Positions 6,686 through 13,056 of a stretch of 13,056 nucleotides of DNA are shown here, in pieces. The number at the start of each line of letters is the position of its first letter. The first letter of the stretch is position 1. The notes under the pieces are model-generated. The model was not told the DNA's origin. It ran no database searches and saw only the letters and a program-made list of their open reading frames with translations. This stretch comes from Spirochaetae bacterium HGW-Spirochaetae-7. GTDB lineage: Bacteria > Spirochaetota > Spirochaetia > Treponematales > UBA12059. The DNA lies in assembly GCA_002839245.1 (NCBI GenBank), contig PGXR01000091.1:1-13056 (forward strand), written 5' to 3'. The translations under genes and the position numbers were made by a program.

Positions 6686-7452
6686 CGGCCCAGCCAACCG
6701 CCATCGACGGCGATGGTGAAGCCGTTGACGTAATCGGAGGCCCTGGACGCGAGGAAGACGACTGCACCGGCCAGGTCGCAGGGTTCGCCCCAGCGGGCGG
6801 CAGGAATGCGTTCAAGTATGGCCGCGTTGCGCCCGGCATCCGCGCGCAGCAGCGCCGTGTTGTCAGTCGCCATGTAGCCCGGCGCGATGGAGTTGGCGTT
6901 GATGCCGTACCTGGCCCATTCATTGGCCAGGAGCATGGTGAGGCTCTTGATCCCGCCCTTCGACGCAGTATACGAAGGCACACGTATGCCTCCCTGGAAG
7001 CTGAGCATCGAGGCGATGTTTATTATCTTCCCGCCGCTTTTCCGCGCCATGAAGTGTTTTGCGGCAGCCTGGCACATGAAGAATACCGACTTCAGGTTGA
7101 CGTTCATGACTTCGTCCCATTCCTGTTCGGTAAGGTCGGTGGAGTCATTCCGTTTTATGATGCCCGCGTTGTTGACGAGGATATCCACATGGCCGAACCT
7201 CGCGATTGCTCTCTCGAAGATCGCTGGCACGGGTTCTATGGACGCGAGGTCCGCCTGCATGTATTCGAACCTTCGACCGGTCTCCTCGACCCGGGTCTTG
7301 GTCTCGTTCGCGTCAGCGCGGTAGCCTACGCCGAATATATCCGCACCTGCCTCCGCGAGCGCGATGGACATTCCTTGTCCCAGCCCCCTGCCGCAACCGG
7401 TCACTATCGCGGTCTTCCCGTCAAGTTTGAATGAGTCGAGTATTCCAGCCAC
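6682..7452 (-). CDS. kduD: 2-dehydro-3-deoxy-D-gluconate 5-dehydrogenase (KduD)
   Basis: A 256-residue short-chain dehydrogenase, matching KduD (about 253). It reduces 2,5-diketo-3-deoxygluconate to 2-keto-3-deoxygluconate with NAD(P)H in the cytoplasm, the step after KduI. Seen: Rossmann motif TGCGRGLG (18-25), NNAG (94-97), catalytic Ser148 (NIASMLSFQGG), Tyr161 and Lys165 (YTASK), APGYMATDNT and a C-terminal VDGGWLGR, with KduD-style phrasing IKRNDSTDLTEQEWDEVMNV. It starts with GTG at 7452; the ribosome site TAGGAG includes the kduI stop codon, 10 bases between genes, so translation is probably coupled. Stop codons of kduD and the aldolase overlap. Confidence 0.93.
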   Translation of the reverse strand: MAGILDSFKLDGKTAIVTGCGRGLGQGMSIALAEAGADIFGVGYRADANETKTRVEETGRRFEYMQADLASIEPVPAIFERAIARFGHVDILVNNAGIIKRNDSTDLTEQEWDEVMNVNLKSVFFMCQAAAKHFMARKSGGKIINIASMLSFQGGIRVPSYTASKGGIKSLTMLLANEWARYGINANSIAPGYMATDNTALLRADAGRNAAILERIPAARWGEPCDLAGAVVFLASRASDYVNGFTIAVDGGWLGR

Positions 7453-7462
7453 TGCAGTGCTC

Positions 7463-8299
7463 CTATCTGATGTTTTCCGGCGCTACGAAATCCATGTCGT
7501 CGAAGGTCTGGTTTTCGCCTGCCATTCCCCAGATGAAGGTATAGCTCGCGGTGCCGACCCCCGAATGGATGGACCAGCTCGGGGAGATGACCGCCTGTTC
7601 GTTTGCGACCACCAGATGCCGGGTCTCGGTCGGCGCTCCGTTGAAATGGAATACCCTCGTATCGGCGGCCATGTCGAAATAGAGGTAGACTTCCATCCGT
7701 CGTTCATGGGTGTGGCATGGCATCGTGTTCCACACGCTCCCCTTCTCGAGTATCGTCAGGCCCATCACCAGCTGGCAACTCTGGCAGACCGCCGGATGAA
7801 CGTACTGGTAAATGGTACGCGCGTTCGAAGATTCCGCCGTTCCCATCTTTTTGGGGTTAGCATTCGAAAGGGCTACTTTCACCGTCGGGTATGTATGGTG
7901 CGCGGGAGCGCTGACCAGGTAGAACTTGGCCGGCTCAGCCTTGGAGCTGGATTCGAACGACACCGACTTCGTTCCCATGCCGACGTAAGCCCCGTCGCCT
8001 TTGAGCACCTCTATGGCCGTGCCGTCGAGGAGGATCCTCCCCGGACCGCCGATATTGATGACGCCCAATTCCCGCCGGGCAAGGAAAAAATCCGTGCCGA
8101 AATCCTTTCCGGCCTCGAGCGAAAGAATGTCGTTCGAAGGCATGGCTCCGCCGAAAACCATGCGGTCCTGGTGGCTGTACGTCAGAAGGATTTCATCCTT
8201 GGCGAAGATATGCTCCACCAGGAAATTTTTCCGTTGTTCCTCCGTATCGTACGCCTTGGCGTCTTCGGGATGGTTGGAATACCGGATGTCAAGCTTCAT
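7463..8299 (-). CDS. kduI: 5-dehydro-4-deoxy-D-glucuronate isomerase (KduI)
   Basis: A 278-residue zinc cupin enzyme, identical in length to E. coli KduI. It isomerises 4-deoxy-L-threo-5-hexosulose uronate to 2,5-diketo-3-deoxygluconate, feeding KduD. Seen: ERRELGVINIGG-like ARRELGVINIGGPG, APAHHTYPT, the metal site MPCHTHERRMEVYLYF (His196, His198, Glu203), ETRHLVVANEQAVISPSWS and SIHSGVGT (His245), ending DDMDFVAPENIR as in the family. The ATG at 8299 was chosen for AAGGGGG four bases upstream and for the family N-terminus; the open frame extends to 8368 without similarity. First gene of kduID. No clear promoter or operator is seen in the 73 bases after the stress-protein gene, so it may be read from Nramp-usp or from an unseen weak promoter. 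Confidence 0.95.
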   Translation of the reverse strand: MKLDIRYSNHPEDAKAYDTEEQRKNFLVEHIFAKDEILLTYSHQDRMVFGGAMPSNDILSLEAGKDFGTDFFLARRELGVINIGGPGRILLDGTAIEVLKGDGAYVGMGTKSVSFESSSKAEPAKFYLVSAPAHHTYPTVKVALSNANPKKMGTAESSNARTIYQYVHPAVCQSCQLVMGLTILEKGSVWNTMPCHTHERRMEVYLYFDMAADTRVFHFNGAPTETRHLVVANEQAVISPSWSIHSGVGTASYTFIWGMAGENQTFDDMDFVAPENIR

Positions 8300-8372
8300 T
8301 ATTCCCCCTTGTATTCGTGGACTCAGACTGCAGCCATTCTCCTGGCTACGTGAACATCGACTTACCAATCGG

Positions 8373-9278
8373 CTATCGTACCTGGTCTATCCGATCGGAC
8401 GGAACGAGCAGGACGGGACATCGCAAGCGCGCGACAATGCGGGAAGCCGCGCTTCCGTCCCAGAACGCGTCGAGGCCTGATCTGCCATGAGTCTGGACGA
8501 TGAACAAGGCTCCGCCGAGGCTCTTCGAGTACGCAGAAAGCGCGCGATCGGGAGAACCGCGAAGCACGCGGTAGTCCACGTCGAGGCCCGCGAAGGCTGG
8601 ATCGAGCGCGGCTTCGTGTAGGTATTCCCCGGCGGCGATCACCGTCGCCGCGAGCGTCGCTGCGGCGGTCGCGGGCCTGGCACGCGCGAAGCTTGCGGCT
8701 CCGGCCTTGAGGCTAGCGCGCTCGTCGACGACCAGGACCAGCTTCACGCAGGCTCCGAGCGCGCGGGCCAAGGTCGATACCTCTATTGAAGGAACGCCAT
8801 GGCCGCCCGCCCCTTCCGTCGCTACGGCGACCGTCCCGCACGAAGACAGCGCATACCCGCAATCGGCCGGGATTGTCAGGACGGGTACGCCTCCGCGGAA
8901 CACGGCCCGCTGCGCCACGCTGCCATGAAGGAATCGTCCGAAGCGGTTCCTTCCGTGCGTGGCGAGCACCACCAGGTCAGACCGCAACTCGTCGACGTGC
9001 TCGGCTATCGCGACCGCAGCGTCGGGTGACGCCTCGTCATGGACGTGACACGTGACGGCTATCGAGACGGGAGCGGCTGCGACAATCCCATCGAGGTACG
9101 CCTTTGCCGATAAGGCATCGGTTAGATGGCGCTCGCCGTGGATTTCGTCCGGCGCCGACTTCTCGACAACGTGGAGCAGCAGCACTTCCGCGCCCATCGA
9201 CCCGGCCAGGAAGTACGCCGGCGACAACGCCGACTCGGACATGGGAGAACCGTCGAGCGGGACTAGAATCCGCTTCAT
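8373..9278 (-). CDS. Universal stress protein with two UspA domains
   Basis: A 301-residue cytoplasmic tandem UspA protein. Domain 1 (about 1-139) starts MKRILVPLDGS (Asp9) and carries the nucleotide loop THGRNRFGRFLHGS (107-120), in which the first glycine of the G-2X-G-9X-G-S pattern is Ala. Domain 2 (about 147-294) has THGRSGLDAFWDGS (263-276) and ends CPVLLVPSD. Both loops keep the second Gly and the Gly-Ser, so ATP binding is plausible in either domain. The ATG at 9278 overlaps the Nramp stop (ATGA), with GGGGGTGG inside the Nramp 3' end as ribosome site: translational coupling to the transporter. The role is presumably stress- or metal-linked regulation or protection; inferred from the pairing only. 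Confidence 0.9.
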   Translation of the reverse strand: MKRILVPLDGSPMSESALSPAYFLAGSMGAEVLLLHVVEKSAPDEIHGERHLTDALSAKAYLDGIVAAAPVSIAVTCHVHDEASPDAAVAIAEHVDELRSDLVVLATHGRNRFGRFLHGSVAQRAVFRGGVPVLTIPADCGYALSSCGTVAVATEGAGGHGVPSIEVSTLARALGACVKLVLVVDERASLKAGAASFARARPATAAATLAATVIAAGEYLHEAALDPAFAGLDVDYRVLRGSPDRALSAYSKSLGGALFIVQTHGRSGLDAFWDGSAASRIVARLRCPVLLVPSDRIDQVR

Positions 9279-10582
9279 GCCACCACCCCCTGAATCAAAG
9301 GCTGGAGTATCAGGTACAGGTTGAGCGCGACGATGATGGCAGCGACTATTCCCGCCGCGAGCGTGACGAGCGGCTTGCTGGCGAACTGTCCCATCAATTT
9401 CCTGTCGGACGTGAAGAGCACCAGCGGGATGATGACGAACGGAAGGCCGAAGCTGAGGAGGACCTGGCTGAGTACCAAAGTCGTGGTCGGATCGAGCCCG
9501 ATCATGATGACGATCATCGACGGGAGCACGGTGATCCCGCGCCTAAGCCAGACCGGGATGCTCTTCTTCACGAAGCCCTGCATGATGATCTGGCCGGCGC
9601 TCGTCCCGACCGTCGACGAAGCCAGGCCCGACGCGAGCAGGGAGAGGCCGAAAATCCAGCTCGAGGCGTTGCCGAGCAGCGGTTCCAGCGTGCGGTGCGC
9701 TTCCTCTATCGTCGCCACGCCGACATGTCCGCGGCTGAAGAACGTCGAGGCCGCCATAACGAGCATCGCCGCGTTGACGAAGCTGGCGGCCCCCATGGCG
9801 ACCAGCACGTCGACCAACTCGAAGCGGAGGAGCTTCCTGATTTGCCCCGGCTCCTTGACCTTGACCCGTCCCTGCGTCAGCGCGGAATGGAGGAAGATAG
9901 CGTGCGGCATAACGGTGGCTCCCAGTATTCCCGCGGCCAGTACCACGCTGCGCGGTCCCTGGAAACGGGGCTTTATCATGTTGACGCCTATCGCCATCCA
10001 GTCAGGCTTGTCGATGAGTGTCTCGGCCAGATAGCAGATCGCTATGACCGCGAGGAATCCGGTGATGACAGCTTCCAGCGGGCGGAACCCGTACCGTTCG
10101 AGGCCAAGGATGAGGAACGTGGCGAACACCGTGAGGATGCCGCCGACTATCAGCGGAATCCCGAAAAGCAGCTGGAAGCCGAGCGCCGCGCCTATGAACT
10201 CGGCAAGGTCGGTCGCCATGGCCACGAGCTCCATGAGTATCCACATGATGAATACTACTACGGGATGGAAACGTTCGCGGCACAGCTCGGCGAGGTTGCG
10301 CCCGGTCACGATACCCAGCTTGGCCGAGAGCGCCTGTATCAGCATCGCCATGAGGTTGCTGGCGAATATTACCCAGAGCAGCGTATAGCCGAAAGTCGAG
10401 CCAGCCTCGATATTCGTGGCGAAATTGCCTGGATCGACGTATGCGATGCTCGCGATGAATGCCGGCCCGAGGAACGGGAGGATGCGCTTGAAGAAACCAC
10501 CCTTGCCGGTCCCGTCGAGTACCGCCTTTGCGGCCCCGAGTACGGCATCGTCAGCGTTTGCCAGACCCGTGTTCTTTTTCAC
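9275..10582 (-). CDS. Nramp family divalent metal ion transporter (MntH-like)
   Basis: A 435-residue inner-membrane transporter for Mn(II)/Fe(II), proton-coupled in characterised members. Seen: first membrane helix with the metal-site motif DPGN (50-53), the sixth helix with MPH (225-227), and the family phrases VTGRNLAEL, TDLAEFIGAALG, LFGIPL, FLHSALTQGR, VGTSAGQIIMQGF; about eleven hydrophobic helices. The start is uncertain: GTG 10582 gives normal length but has no ribosome site; the frame opens at TTG 10651, and a TTG at 10624 has AAGG-like sequence upstream. The transcript would leave a 102-base divergent gap shared with the EamA gene. Stop codon overlaps the start of usp. No manganese-riboswitch (yybP-ykoY) structure was recognised in the short leader. 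Confidence 0.92.
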   Translation of the reverse strand: MKKNTGLANADDAVLGAAKAVLDGTGKGGFFKRILPFLGPAFIASIAYVDPGNFATNIEAGSTFGYTLLWVIFASNLMAMLIQALSAKLGIVTGRNLAELCRERFHPVVVFIMWILMELVAMATDLAEFIGAALGFQLLFGIPLIVGGILTVFATFLILGLERYGFRPLEAVITGFLAVIAICYLAETLIDKPDWMAIGVNMIKPRFQGPRSVVLAAGILGATVMPHAIFLHSALTQGRVKVKEPGQIRKLLRFELVDVLVAMGAASFVNAAMLVMAASTFFSRGHVGVATIEEAHRTLEPLLGNASSWIFGLSLLASGLASSTVGTSAGQIIMQGFVKKSIPVWLRRGITVLPSMIVIMIGLDPTTTLVLSQVLLSFGLPFVIIPLVLFTSDRKLMGQFASKPLVTLAAGIVAAIIVALNLYLILQPLIQGVVA

Positions 10583-10684
10583 AGGGGAATCGTAACGGCT
10601 GCGGAACCGGCATGCAATAGGCAACCTGGATGCCTTGAAGCCAGATATCAAGGTGGGCTACTATCCGGGAGGAGGATCCGCCGT

Positions 10685-11419
10685 GTGAAGAAAGACGCTG
10701 TCCTGGTAGTCGTTTCGTACGCCTTGATCTATGTGGTGTGGGGTTCGACGTATTTCTTCATCAAAGCCGCCGTTGCGACGATTCCTCCGACAATCGTCGT
10801 CGGCATCAGGTTCCTGTCCGGCGCCCTGCTGCTTGCCGTCATCGCGCGTCTTCGAGGCGGACTCAGGCGGCTTCCTGACTTGAAGGAAATCGCGGGAGCC
10901 GCCCTGATCGGCATGCTCCTGCTTCTGCTGGGAAACGGTCTGGTCACGTTCGCCGAAAGGACGATACCCAGCTGGACGGCGAGCGTCGTCATCGCGTGTA
11001 TGCCAATCTACGTGGCCTTCTTCAACCTGCTGCTGTATCGCGCGAAGGTGTCGCCTATCAGGTTGCTCGGCGCGTTCGCCGGCGTCGCGGGCGTGGGCCT
11101 GCTGCTGTTCCAGGGGTCGAACCCGGTCGACCATATCGGTACCGGGATGATGCTCGCGATAGCCGGGGCTCTTTCCTGGGGCTTCGGGACGAGCATCGCC
11201 AAGTCGCTGCCGAAGCCGGCGGATGTATTGGTATCGACGTCGATACAGATGATCGTGGCCGGGACCGCGGCCCTCGTCATAGGAGCCGCTTCGGGGGTGG
11301 ATATCCCGTCATCGATCGCCCACGCCTCCGCATGGTCTATCTTCTCGCTGGCGTACCTCGCCGTTTTCCCTCGTTATTCTTCGCGATCGGTTCTCCGCTG
11401 GTACTCGCGGGTCTCGTGA
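10685..11419 (+). CDS. EamA/DMT-superfamily permease, C-terminus lost by deletion and frame change
   Basis: From GTG 10685 (GGGAGGAGG about nine bases upstream) it encodes 244 residues. Seen: two EamA repeats, the first with IYVVWGSTYFFIKAA (helix 1), IRFLSGALLL, FAERTIPSWTASVVIACMPIYV and a GVAGVGLLLFQG helix; the second with MMLAIAGALSWGFGTSIAK, then SIFSLAYLAVF. These are drug/metabolite exporters with ten helices, usually 280-300 residues. After LAYLAVF at about 11368 the frame reads PRYSSRS and hits a stop at 11419, while a typical end of an EamA protein appears in another frame up to 11484. About 40-45 residues (helix 9 and the loop) appear to be missing. Probably inactive, or an assembly error. 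Confidence 0.75.
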   Translation: MKKDAVLVVVSYALIYVVWGSTYFFIKAAVATIPPTIVVGIRFLSGALLLAVIARLRGGLRRLPDLKEIAGAALIGMLLLLLGNGLVTFAERTIPSWTASVVIACMPIYVAFFNLLLYRAKVSPIRLLGAFAGVAGVGLLLFQGSNPVDHIGTGMMLAIAGALSWGFGTSIAKSLPKPADVLVSTSIQMIVAGTAALVIGAASGVDIPSSIAHASAWSIFSLAYLAVFPRYSSRSVLRWYSRVS

Positions 11420-11484
11420 CCATACTGTATGGCGACGCGATCAAGGACCGGATAGCGGAACGCTTCGAGGCCAAGGCGGATTGA
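11367..11484 (+). pseudogene. Out-of-frame C-terminal remnant of the EamA permease
   Basis: In the frame one base back from the upstream gene, the sequence reads PSLFFAIGSPLVLAGLVTIL followed by YGDAIKDRIAERFEAKAD and TGA at 11482-11484. This is a classic last helix plus basic/charged tail of a DMT permease. It has no start codon or ribosome site of its own, and the terminator hairpin begins 20 bases after its stop, showing that 11484 was the original gene end. Confidence 0.65.
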
Positions 11485-11503
11485 GGGCCCGGGCGTCGGT
11501 CTG

Positions 11504-11552
11504 CCTCCCGCGCCCAGCGGATCGATGGATTTGATCGACGCGGGAGGATTTT
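11504..11552 (+). terminator. Rho-independent terminator after the EamA gene
   Basis: CCTCCCGCG (11504-11512) pairs perfectly with CGCGGGAGG (11539-11547), a 9-bp stem; inside it TCGAT (11522-11526) can pair with ATCGA (11534-11538), and A plus TTTT (11549-11552) follows. No T-run lies on the other side, so it serves the plus strand. It ends three bases before the stop codon of the convergent secreted-protein gene. Confidence 0.7.
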
Positions 11553-11554
11553 GC

Positions 11555-12742
11555 CTACCGAATGTTCTTTTCCAGCAAGCGGTCCTTGTACATCACGTGA
11601 CCCGTCGCCGGTCTGGTCTTCCCTCCGATCGTATCCTTGTTTATATAGACGGTGAAAAGAAAGATTTCGCTTCCTGTCTTGACCGCGACCTGAGAGTAAA
11701 GGCTGTCGGTGACGCGATGCTGCGTGGCTGTCTTCGTGGTGTCGGTCCACTCGATCACACTCTCCCGCTGCCAGTCGGGCCTGGTGATGTTCACCTTCAC
11801 GATGGTCGCTGCGGGTGCTTCCTTCATCACGACCGATCGTATCAGCCGCCTTACTTCTTCAGCATCCGGCTTCTTATAGACGTCGATAGCCATTACGCGA
11901 TTTTCAAGGATCGTCCGGTCAGCTTCCTCCAGGCTTTTGTCCAGGCCAGCTTTCTTGCTGTTGAGAATTCTTGCCAGATCGGAACCGGGGAACAGCAGGT
12001 TTGACTGTTCAACCAACAATGAGACGCGCGCCTGGACATCTCGCGAGAGCGCGACCGTCTTGCCCTCGGCCTGCCGCGCCTTCATCCATGCGATCGCTTC
12101 GTCCAGGTATTTCGCGGCTTCTTCCGGTATCCTGTCCCGGCTCTGCTCATAATTCAGGATGGCGACACGAATATCGTATTCGGCTTGTCGTAGTTCGAAA
12201 TGATCATCCTTGTTGATACCCGTTTGCAGGAATTCATCATAGAGCGTTTTTGCCGCCTCGTAGTTCTTCTTTTCTGAAATGATCTGGTCGATATTTCCCG
12301 TTGCCCCGAAAAAACCCTTGGAGCCGACATTTGAGTCGGTCTTGTATGCGGCGAGTCGCCTTGCCCAATCGACGAGCACCTGCTCGCTAGCTTTGGCCGC
12401 GGAGGCAGCAGCCGCCTGCGTCTGCTGCTTGCCTGATTCAGCCGCCACGAGTGCCGCACTCACCTCGGCTATCCGCTTTTCGGCGGCCTGAACATCAGGG
12501 TGGGATGCCGACTCCGGGTAGGATTTCTTTATCTCACCCATCATCTCGACAGCACGGTCGAAATCGTTCCGATTGATGGAACCGCTTTTCAGCCGCGTCT
12601 CGACGTTCTTGAGATATCCCTCTATCTTGGTAAGACGGCTGACTACTCCTCCAGGCAGTTTTGTCTGGGAAGCGATCGGCCCGGCCGATCCCAGCATAAG
12701 CGCCAGCGTGACGAACAAGAAACGATCCAATCGTATCGACAT
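11555..12742 (-). CDS. Secreted or periplasmic protein of unknown function
   Basis: A 395-residue protein I do not recognise. Seen: a signal peptide (MSIRLDRF basic start, FLFVTLALMLGSAG core, likely cleavage after PIA or IAS near residue 24); an alpha-helical, charged N-terminal half with TPR-like spacing (ETRLKSGSINRNDFDRAVEMM, SEKKNYEAAKTLYDEFLQ, EAAKYLDEAIAWMKARQ); an Ala/Gln-rich linker around 103-118; and a C-terminal part from about 285 with alternating strands (IVKVNITRPDWQ, SVIEWTDTTKT, SEIFLFTVYINK). No Cys in the mature part, no lipobox and no catalytic motif is obvious. GGAGGT lies 5 bases before ATG 12742, an excellent ribosome site. Monocistronic, convergent with EamA. An assembly or scaffold role in the envelope is possible from the helical repeats but not shown. 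Confidence 0.85.
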   Translation of the reverse strand: MSIRLDRFLFVTLALMLGSAGPIASQTKLPGGVVSRLTKIEGYLKNVETRLKSGSINRNDFDRAVEMMGEIKKSYPESASHPDVQAAEKRIAEVSAALVAAESGKQQTQAAAASAAKASEQVLVDWARRLAAYKTDSNVGSKGFFGATGNIDQIISEKKNYEAAKTLYDEFLQTGINKDDHFELRQAEYDIRVAILNYEQSRDRIPEEAAKYLDEAIAWMKARQAEGKTVALSRDVQARVSLLVEQSNLLFPGSDLARILNSKKAGLDKSLEEADRTILENRVMAIDVYKKPDAEEVRRLIRSVVMKEAPAATIVKVNITRPDWQRESVIEWTDTTKTATQHRVTDSLYSQVAVKTGSEIFLFTVYINKDTIGGKTRPATGHVMYKDRLLEKNIR

Positions 12743-12821
12743 GTCTCACCTCCGGAATATCACGAAAACCGATCGGATAGACTTCATTGCATCCAACGAC
12801 AAATTATTTTTCCACTTCATC

Positions 12822-12831
12822 AGTCTAGACT
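12822..12831. promoter_or_regulatory. 10-bp perfect palindrome AGTCTAGACT in the leader of the secreted-protein gene
   Basis: AGTCTAGACT reads the same on both strands and sits between the candidate promoter and the ribosome site. Symmetry does not extend beyond the ten bases. Could be a small operator; could be chance. Confidence 0.2.
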
Positions 12832-12867
12832 ATCAGTTTTCTATGCCCGGCGACGCCGGATACGATG

Positions 12868-12896
12868 ATTTTCAGCTACGCCCTGATACTTGTCAA
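12868..12896 (-). promoter_or_regulatory. Candidate promoter of the secreted-protein gene
   Basis: On the minus strand TTGACA (12896-12891, perfect -35) is followed after exactly 17 bases by GAAAAT (12873-12868, four of six). Transcription would start near 12861, giving a leader of about 119 bases. A second, weaker pair TTGTCG / TATCCG with 17-base spacing lies closer to the gene. The leader contains a 10-bp palindrome at 12822-12831. Confidence 0.35.
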
Positions 12897-12977
12897 ACAC
12901 TATTTCCGGCAATCGCGATGCACACTGACGATTATATGACGGAAATATGGACCGGCTTCGCGCATCTACCAGCAGAA

Positions 12978-13056
12978 GCGTCGCGACTGTAATCGCGTCG
13001 CGACTGTAATCGCGTCGCGACTGTAATCGCGTCGCGACTGTAATCGCGTCGCGACT
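12978..13056. repeat. 17-bp perfect tandem repeat, at least 4.6 copies, running off the right edge
   Basis: The unit GCGTCGCGACTGTAATC occurs at 12978-12994, 12995-13011, 13012-13028 and 13029-13045, with 11 bases of a fifth at 13046-13056, all identical. Each unit contains the 8-bp palindrome GTCGCGAC. There are no unique spacers, so it is a minisatellite-type array, not CRISPR. Plus-strand frames are all stopped by the TAA in the unit, whereas the minus strand is free of stops in all three frames through the array, so a minus-strand coding repeat entering from the right cannot be excluded. Confidence 0.93.

Noticed and set aside
8332..8347. Hairpin AGCCA-TTCTCC-TGGCT between usp and kduI as a terminator
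   Set aside because: Only five base pairs and no T-run; likely chance.
7364..8353. Plus-strand open frame of 329 codons over kduI
   Set aside because: Antisense of kduI, which has intact zinc-site motifs.
10635..10664. TTGAAG / TACTAT pair as the EamA promoter
   Set aside because: 18-base spacing with weak boxes and a start point that would fall inside the ribosome site; not strong enough to list.
9104..10684. Long plus-strand open frame leading into the EamA gene (total 771 codons)
   Set aside because: Antisense to usp and Nramp with highly charged Glu/Arg/His/Asp composition; only the part from GTG 10685 is real.
12573..12992. Plus-strand open frame of 139 codons reaching the tandem array
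   Set aside because: First third is antisense to the secreted-protein gene, the rest crosses its promoter; no ribosome site.
12978..13056. CRISPR array
   Set aside because: Units are 17 bp, directly adjacent and without spacers.

Overview
The window reads as an ordinary chromosomal stretch of a GC-rich, probably anaerobic or fermentative bacterium with an outer membrane or at least lipoproteins. The combination of a lysine-fermentation dehydrogenase (Kdd), KduI/KduD, a lipoprotein with a short lipobox, strong Shine-Dalgarno sequences and a few sharply AT-rich promoter gaps would fit a free-living Spirochaetota member. That placement is an inference with low to moderate confidence; no rRNA, tRNA or other taxonomic marker is present.

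Layout. (1) Bases 1-3582, minus strand: kdd, a small beta-helix-like lipoprotein closed by a terminator hairpin, a 300-base gap, then a compact set DinB - YdhG/DUF1801 - DUF4349-like membrane protein, the last cut by the left edge. (2) Bases 3731-6685, plus strand: adenosine deaminase family protein overlapping an endonuclease/exonuclease/phosphatase (EEP) family protein, then an HpcH/HpaI aldolase. (3) Bases 6682-10582, minus strand: Nramp metal transporter and tandem-domain universal stress protein joined by an ATGA overlap, then kduI and kduD. The aldolase and kduD converge so tightly that both stop codons sit in one CTAG. (4) Bases 10685-11484, plus strand: an EamA/DMT permease whose last part is broken by a deletion and frame change, followed by a clear terminator. 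(5) Bases 11555-12742, minus strand: an unrecognised secreted protein with its own upstream promoter region. (6) Bases 12978-13056: a 17-bp perfect tandem repeat that runs off the right edge.

Functionally, kduI and kduD form a two-gene operon for 4-deoxy-5-ketouronate catabolism (products of pectin- or uronan-lyase action). The convergent HpcH/HpaI aldolase may serve the same carbon flow by cleaving a 2-keto-3-deoxy sugar acid, but that is inference. kdd belongs to the lysine fermentation pathway but stands apart from the other genes of that pathway here. Nramp plus Usp suggests manganese/iron uptake coupled to a stress-type ATP-binding protein. No phage, IS, CRISPR, tRNA, rRNA or recognisable defence system was found. 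The items most worth a second look are the terminal 17-bp array, the broken EamA gene, the isolated kdd, and the unknown secreted protein.
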